Source: Haematococcus lacustris (Eukaryota > Chlorophyta > Chlorophyceae > Chlamydomonadales > Haematococcaceae). From it: a stretch of DNA of 64,000 bases. The stretch covers positions 2,833,983-2,897,982 of the forward strand of contig JASKMD010000004.1 in assembly GCA_030144725.1 (NCBI GenBank), written 5' to 3'. The first letter of the stretch is position 1. Every line of letters begins with the position of its first letter. Both the position numbers and the translations under genes were made by a program. This document shows, piece by piece, positions 43,066 through 64,000 of the stretch. The notes below the pieces were generated by a model. It was given only the letters and a program-made list of their open reading frames with translations. It had not been told where the DNA came from and did no database searches.

Positions 43066-46000
43066 CTACTTCAGCCCAAAGTAGTTGTTGTAGGGCTGGA
43101 GGAATTGGTAGGACGCTACGATCTGATGGCCTGCAGGCACCACATCGCCAGTCAGCAGCATCTGTAAGGGAGAGCTGTGCTTGACTCAGCTGGGCGGGCT
43201 GCCGCAGCATGCTAGTGATGCATGCTGAGCCCCAGCAACAACACCAGGCCAGGGCAAACAACTAGTTCAAGGACACACCACTCTCCAGAGCCAGGAGTGC
43301 CACCAACTAATGACCTAACAGGAAGGTGCAGATCTAAAACACACCTCACTCTACTCACCGGAATAGAAGCGGCCATTCAATGCTCTGCTGGCAGCCTCTG
43401 CAGAGGGGACTGCAGCGAACTTGAGATACACATGGCCCTGCACATCAAGGCAGCACCAGCCTCATGGCCTGATCAAAAAGGGCCAATACAAACTCAGCTC
43501 TGAGCCCAGGCCTCCCTTCCCATCACATGCGATACAGCAAACTTGTTCGCTCTGGCCCTCCACCTGTTTTTGGCCATCACTGCTGGCAGCCCAGACCTGA
43601 AGCTGTACTGCACCACCCCTGCCTGCCTTACTCCTGGCATGCCACAAGGCGGTGCAAGCCCTGCCAACTTCGCGTGGTTCAGAGGGCTGGTGCTGATCAA
43701 TCACCTTACTGTCTGGGTTGACATGGCAGTGCAGCAGCGGCCCAAACTTGGATGCCTCGCTGCTGACGTCTTCTGCCACTTCTTTCTGCCAGTCAGGCTC
43801 CACTTTGTCGGCGTCGGAGAACACTGCGGCACAGACGCACACAGCGGCATGTCGACATGGTGCGCTGCCAGCGACATGCTGCATGGATGCTGCATCTAAC
43901 CAAGCAAAAGGCATCTCCGTGGCTGATGCCAACTGTGGTTGCTGGCGTCTGATGATGGCCAAAGGTTTGCAGATCAGGCCCCGATGTGACTGCACCAGAC
44001 ACATCACCAGACCAAATGTTGCACCAGAAGCTGCACCAGATGCTGCACAACCACCAGTTCAGCGGTCACGGTCCCTAAACAGCATGAGCAGGTACACAGA
44101 CTACAGGCTTTCCACACAGGTCAGAGCACAGCTAGCCTGGTGGACAGCAGCTGGGTACTCACTGTTGCGCAGCAGGAGGCATGGTGTGGGGATGGGGGAG
44201 GCTGGCCCCAGCAGGCCCTGGTCCAGCAGCACTTCCTGGGGCACATGCGGCATCTGCAGTCATGCAGCCCAGCCACAAAGGGGAGCTCAACCTTGAGCTG
44301 TAATGCTAAAAGGGAAATCAGCCTGTGGTTTCCTGACTGACATAGCACCTGTATGGAACTCTGCGGCTCAGCAAGACCATGGCCCATCCACCAATAACCA
44401 GCAGCCCTGGGAGGAGCAGGTAGGCCCAGTCTGAGGGCTGAGCTACAGCCAAGATGCCAAACCTGTTCGCAGCAATGACTGGCATAGCCACCCCTGTACA
44501 CAGCGCTGCCCGCACTGAGCCAAACATGCCAGCTGCTCTCTGTGCTACTACCTGCAGCACCCTTTATATCACAAGGCCTGTAAAGTACCACTGAGCGCCC
44601 CTCTACACTGCAAGGACACTGTGAAGGACTTCTGAGCGCCCTGCTACTCCCCAGCTCACTGCATGTCCACCCTGCAGCTGTACCTGACTGGCCCAGAGGC
44701 CAGACTCACCTGAGAAACGCCGGAGGGTTGCTGGGGTCCTGGCGCTGCCGTCTGGTTCAGGAAAGAGGGCGGGGCTTGCAGCCCAGCTGATGTTGCCAGC
44801 CGGGACATGAGAGCTGCGCGGCTTTGAGCATTCAAACGGAAGCTCTTGCTGTCATTGGCCTCATCTAGATCATCCATCTCTGCTCCCAGCACTGTACCAG
44901 CCATGGTGATGGCGGGGTCGCCAGGAGGAGGTGCAGGGTAAGGCACCCCACTGGGCGGCATGCCCATCATGCCACCTGCTCCCGGCATGCCCATGCCAGG
45001 CAGCATTGGTGGGGGACCAGGAAGGTAGGAGCCAGGGCCGCCCATCATGGGCAGGGAGGGTGGAGCAGCGGGTGCCAAGGGCATGAGCGGGTTGATAGCA
45101 GGCGCAATGTCCACCACCAGCTTCTTGCCGGCAATCTCAAACCCGTTAAAGTGCTTGATGGCGGCGTTGGCTGTGGGCTCGTCGTTGTACTGCACCATGC
45201 AGCATGCAGGCAGGATGTTTGCTGTGTGTTCCTTGATGCAGTTTTATTCATGAGCCTAGCCATTGCTGAGGGACCCCTGCATTGAATAACAGAGAATGAT
45301 ACCAGCGAGCTATAATGCAAGTCGTTTCTATTCCCTAGGCAGCCAAGCGCCGGCTCGAGTGGCAGGGTGAGGTTGCTGACTTCTCTCAGCCTGGCTTCAA
45401 GTCATTGACCAGGCACATGCTGCAACATACCTGCACATACGCTTCGCCAGTAGATCTGCCACTTGAATCTGTGATGATATGGCAGTAGTTGATTTCGCCA
45501 AACGGCTTGAACAGCTCCTTCAAATCATCCTCACCAATCTCAGGGTGAAGGTTTTGGATCTGCAGGGGCAGGAGGACGCCCTTGAAGATGCTGAGCCCTT
45601 TGCATGTGTGGTGCTGCTGGCATGGTATGCTCGCACACAGGCAACATGAACGCTGCCGCACAGCTAGGCGTGCTGGATGCAACAGCTTAGTACCCACCTG
45701 CAACTTGATAGGGTTTATGGCAGCAATGCCCCCACCCATCTTTGTGAGCAACGTCATTGCTGCTGCTTGGTTTTGTTTGGCTTGCTGCTGGGCCTCCCAA
45801 GCCAGGTTCTGCGGACAAGTTGGGTCCAACAACATTTCAGTTGAATGACGGGGTCAGCAGAATAGGGGTTTACCCTTATCCTATTGAGGAGCAAGCCTCA
45901 CCTTCTCCGCTTCTGAAGGCTTGACAAGGACAGGCATGCTCAGAAGGATCTGCCCATTAAGCGTCAGTGCATTGATGGCTGACTCCACGGTAGCAAACTC

Positions 46001-46705
46001 GATGTAGGCAATGCCTTTGCTGCGCTTCGTGGTTTTATCGCGAATAAGCTTGATGTCGTTGATGCGGCCCACAACCGAGAAGAAGTCGAACACGTCCTTT
46101 TCCTCAGCTCGCAGGTTTAGGTTCATAACCATGATAGTCCGCACAGTCCGCTCCAAATCTTTGAGCTCCTGCTCTTTCTCGCGCTGCAGCCGCACCTCTG
46201 GAGGTGTGCGCTCCCGCTCTGGCTCCTTGTAGTCATGGCGCTTTACAGAAGGCGGGGCATCCCTGCACGCAGAACTCCTGGTCAGATCGCCTGCCCCTAC
46301 CAAGCCACTTGTCTGTACCACATACCTGTCTCGTGGCCCTCGGCCGTCCCCGTACCCACGGTGGTCTCCGTACCCTCGATGGTCTCCGTAGCCACGGTTA
46401 TCTCCGTGGCCACGGCCGCCGTGCCTCTCGTCGCGCACCCTGTCCCTGTCTCTGTCCCTGTCCCTATCTCTGTCGCGCCGGTCGTCCTTCTTGCTGCGAT
46501 CCTTGCTGCGGCTGCGGTCACGGCGCCTGTCCTTACTCCTGGACCGGCTTCGTTTACTGGATGGACTCCTACTACGACGTCGCTCTTTAGAGGCTTTGCC
46601 ATTGTCTGCACTCAGCGGCGGAGGGGGTGGCAAAGCCTGCGCTGCTGGCGCTGGGGGTGCTGCGCCACCGTCAAGCTGGGCCTCTAGATAATCGTACTCG
46701 TCCAT
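43066..46705 (-). CDS. RBM39: RBM39/CAPER-like splicing factor, 604 aa, complete
   Basis: Nine exons on the - strand: 46705-46326, 46262-45902, 45808-45698, 45559-45431, 45189-44710, 44253-44163, 43823-43705, 43437-43359, 43130-43066. They total 605 codons including TAG with every phase matching. The start MDEYDYLEAQLDGG leads into an RS/RD domain (RRRSRSPSSKRSRSRSKDRR) with GYGDHR repeats. RRM1 has RTIMVMNLNLRAEEKDVFDF and KGIAYIEF; RRM2 has IQNLHPEIGEDDLKELFKPF. A Pro/Met/Gly-rich linker and FRLNAQSRAALMSRLA follow. The third RRM is UHM-like: CLLLRNMFSDADKVEPDWQK, GHVYLKFAAVPSAEAASRAL, ending HQIVASYQFLQPYNNYFGLK. The RS-RRM1-RRM2-UHM order is that of RBM39/CAPER and related U2AF65-like factors, which act in the nucleus on 3' splice-site choice. 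Orthology to RBM39 rather than a paralogue is inference. Confidence 0.93.
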
Positions 46706-46949
46706 CCTAAAGCCCCTCAGCGAAACGAAGGCAACAGTTTGCAGCCCAAAATTGAGCTAGGTCACACGCACTTGTTTGTTCTTCTGTTGAAAATGGCGAC
46801 GCCGCAGACCTGCCATTTGCGAGCTGAGAGATAGGGGTGACACGTTGAGTGTTGTCAGGTTTATAGCGTCGTACAAGGTTGCAGAACTTTGTGTTATCTG
46901 CATCCGTTGTATGTTAGCATCATGCATCATGTAGCAGCCCCCTCGTCCC

Positions 46950-47390
46950 TCACTAGGGCCTCCATATGAGCCGGACCGCTAGTGGTCACTAGCAGCCACT
47001 AGCGGGAATACTAGGGACCACTAGTGGCCCGACTTAAATGGTGCTAATGGGCTGGGTGGAGTGAACCCAATGCACATGGACATGGTGCACGAGTGCCTAC
47101 CATCTACACTATTGCCTGACCACGAGGGCTATGTGTAGAGTTGGCATGAAAAGCATACACAGATTGTAAGCTGATGACAGCTCAGATGGGGGGGCACACA
47201 CTACTGTGCCTCAGCAGGCTGCCGCTGCTGCTGGGCCTTGGGTGGCTTGTCTCGCAGCCGCTTGTAGCCTAGGCCTGGGTACTCCTTGCCCTTGGCTGAC
47301 AGCGCTTCCTGGTCTGGCCAGTAGCACAGCTCCAGCGGCCGCCATCTGCTTTCCCCAATGCGCTGCATGTTCAGCGCTGCAACTTGTTTT
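46950..47390 (-). pseudogene. Fanzor-family relic 9, C-terminal end only
   Basis: On the - strand: AALNMQRIGESRWRPLELCY, then SAKGKEYPGLGYKRLRDKPP and QQQRQPAEAQ, stop at 47201. Upstream coding sequence ends abruptly at ~47385 in unrelated TTTATAAAGTG sequence. The 3' non-coding segment (~47060-47200) matches other copies. Beyond it (46955-47042) is a long foldback: GAGCCGGACCGCTAGTGGTC against GACCACTAGTGGCCCGACTT. Intergenic. Confidence 0.75.
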
Positions 47391-48379
47391 CCCCGAGATT
47401 TATAAAGTGATTATCATCCCACCATGGTCCATGGCACAGCCATGTGCCTCCCACCCCTTATTCCCCGCCGCCTAAGGACACACAGCAGCACCAGGACCCC
47501 GTGGTTCCTCAATAGCGACCTTCATGCTGTGGGCGCCACCCTTATGCACCACAACCTGACCACTGGCATACCAAAGCCTTCCTCCCCCTCCTGTTGCCCA
47601 GCTTGCCTCTCACAGCACCACCCTCATCAGCCAAGCGGGCAGCGAGCCCAGCGGGCAGCATCATGTAGCAGCACCATGTAAACGCAATGTAGGCCTGTAT
47701 TGCTCTCATGCCAGGTTCGGCTCAATGTTGCCATTAGCTTCTTGATCTTTTCTCAATGGGGAATTCAGGCACTGTAGGTGCAGGGCATGCATGACACGCA
47801 GTTGCCCCTTGCCGAGCTTGCATTCGCACCAGGCAGCCACACCAGGCTACCTCTGCATGTGCATACTGAAGCAACTCCCTGAGTCACCCCCCTGGGACAG
47901 CTTAACTTGTGCAAGTGCGCCTTCTCCCCTGGTCATCTGGTACAAGGCGGGGCGACAACGCATTACCAATGGAACCCCACAAGCATGGCTGGCTTTCACA
48001 ATGGCAGTTGAACTGCCTCCCTACACCCTCCTTAGTGTAACAACTACTACTACCCATTACTCAGAAAACACCTTCAGCTCACACGGGCCTCACAACACAT
48101 CCAGCCTCCCCGACTGCCTGGCAGCCGCTCAAGGCACTAGCGCCTCCTGATTGACACGGAGCTCCCCAACTGGAACTTGCCAGCCCACCCTGTCAATCTA
48201 CTACTTGGTCCATTCCTGCTTGGCAGCATGTCCACTGGGTCGCAACACACGCCAACCTGAGTGGGTTTCCACTCAACCAGTCACATGTATCTCATGAGCC
48301 TTTCCTGACAGCTGGCTACCAGAGTGGTGCGCGCCGCGCTGTGAGGCCAGGTAGGCATACGCTTCAGGGTGGCACGATG
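47391..48379. other. Stretch with no recognised gene
   Basis: Open frames such as 47791-48150 (+) have no recognisable domain. The right part probably contains the 3' untranslated region of the - strand gene ending at 48380. Nothing else seen. Confidence 0.4.
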
Positions 48380-48830
48380 TCATGCCGCTGGGAGCGGGCA
48401 CTTGCCAGCTGAGATGTCTTTGCACACCGTGGTGACGTAGCCATTAAGCATGGCCCACGCGCGGTCGTTCATGCGCTCGCGCAGCAGGGCCAAGGCTTTC
48501 CGAGTCTGGATATACACAGGGATGCAGGAGATCGAACGTTTGCTTCAGTTGACCCTAGCCAGTGCCATCTTGTACAGGGTTTAGTGGCAGTGGCCACTGA
48601 TCATGGTGGTATTTGGTGCATGCACTCCCAGGCATGTGTACCACTTGTCGTGCTGTGCAAGTCCAGCCATCAGTCACTGCAATGCCTCACCTTCAAGATG
48701 TCAGCTGCAGGCATGCGTGCCACTCGCAGCATCACGTCTATCTCCTCCTCACCATCATCTTGCAGGAACACTGCATCAGGTGTGAGGAAGGAGAAGGCCT
48801 GCGACGAGTATGCACACAGGGCCAGGGCCA
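48380..48830 (-). CDS. 3' end of an unrecognised gene, cut by the assembly gap
   Basis: Two exons join in phase 0: one from the gap edge down to 48691 (…ALCAYSSQAFSFLTPDAVF, EEEIDVMLRVARMPAADILK), and 48505-48380 (TRKALALLRERMNDRAWAML, then VCKDISAGKCPLPAA and TGA). Donor CTTGAAG|GTGAGG and acceptor CCAG|ACTCGG are good. The sequence does not resemble any dynein region and ends far too early to be the end of a heavy chain. I read it as a different gene on the same strand, separated from the dynein by unassembled sequence. Not recognised. Confidence 0.5.
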
Positions 48831-49330
48831 NNNNNNNNNNNNNNNNNNNNNNNNNNNNNNNNNNNNNNNNNNNNNNNNNNNNNNNNNNNNNNNNNNNNNN
48901 NNNNNNNNNNNNNNNNNNNNNNNNNNNNNNNNNNNNNNNNNNNNNNNNNNNNNNNNNNNNNNNNNNNNNNNNNNNNNNNNNNNNNNNNNNNNNNNNNNNN
49001 NNNNNNNNNNNNNNNNNNNNNNNNNNNNNNNNNNNNNNNNNNNNNNNNNNNNNNNNNNNNNNNNNNNNNNNNNNNNNNNNNNNNNNNNNNNNNNNNNNNN
49101 NNNNNNNNNNNNNNNNNNNNNNNNNNNNNNNNNNNNNNNNNNNNNNNNNNNNNNNNNNNNNNNNNNNNNNNNNNNNNNNNNNNNNNNNNNNNNNNNNNNN
49201 NNNNNNNNNNNNNNNNNNNNNNNNNNNNNNNNNNNNNNNNNNNNNNNNNNNNNNNNNNNNNNNNNNNNNNNNNNNNNNNNNNNNNNNNNNNNNNNNNNNN
49301 NNNNNNNNNNNNNNNNNNNNNNNNNNNNNN
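48831..49330. other. Assembly gap (500 N)
   Basis: Exactly 500 undetermined bases. The round number suggests a placeholder of unknown true size. The flanking coding sequences are AAA2 of the dynein on the right and the end of an unrelated gene on the left, so the missing sequence should be many kilobases. Confidence 0.95.

Positions 49331-64000
<14,670 letters not shown>

Noticed and set aside
46204..46691. + strand frames opposite the start of the RBM39-like gene
   Set aside because: Shadows of the RS/RD-repeat exon, whose - strand frame joins eight further exons in phase.

Overview
The window is nuclear DNA from a green alga. Genes are broken into many short exons with GT-AG introns. The introns are GC-rich and full of G/C-rich microsatellites. 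The gene content fits a flagellate: an axonemal-type dynein heavy chain and a TmcB-like PAS/membrane protein of the kind expanded in Chlamydomonadales. Interstitial telomere repeats are of the TTAGGG type, not the Chlamydomonas TTTTAGGG type. Together with the gene style this suggests a Haematococcus-like chlamydomonadalean; that placement is inference.

Layout. (1) 14-520: a microsatellite, then the 3' end of an unidentified + strand gene. (2) ~932-27116, + strand: one very large multi-exon gene for a TmcB-like protein (membrane region, helical repeats, PAS region, second membrane region). Five of its introns hold pieces of one mobile family. (3) 27.1-29.2 kb: intergenic, with a degraded + strand copy of that family, a ~165-bp direct repeat and an interstitial telomere tract. 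(4) 29555-31718, - strand: organelle-type ribosomal protein uS15, divergent from (5) 32693-38187, + strand: a 348-residue DUF218 protein with a mobile copy in intron 4. (6) 38569-41665, - strand: the longest mobile copy, expanded by a ~790-bp CGGGT satellite. (7) 43066-46705, - strand: a complete nine-exon RBM39/CAPER-like splicing factor of 604 residues. (8) 46.95-47.39 kb: another mobile relic. (9) 48380-48830, - strand: the 3' end of an unrecognised gene, cut by a 500-N gap. (10) 49331-64000, - strand: a dynein heavy chain covering part of the tail, the linker, AAA1 and much of AAA2. It is cut by the window edge on its 5' side and by the gap on its 3' side.

The unifying and most interesting element is the mobile family. 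Its protein has the hallmarks of TnpB/Fanzor RNA-guided nucleases: a GIDPG RuvC-I motif, a VDEHRT motif, and a C-terminal DRDCNAALNM RuvC-III motif. It also has an N-terminal KKKRK basic stretch, introns of its own, and a conserved non-coding segment 3' of the stop codon where a guide RNA would be expected. About eleven copies or fragments are present. All look defective, nearly all keep the 3' end, and all eight that lie in introns are antisense to the host gene.

Limits: exon borders of the RBM39-like, DUF218 and uS15 genes were worked out base by base and keep frame. Those of the TmcB-like and dynein genes are approximate. No database search was possible, so family names rest on motif recognition.
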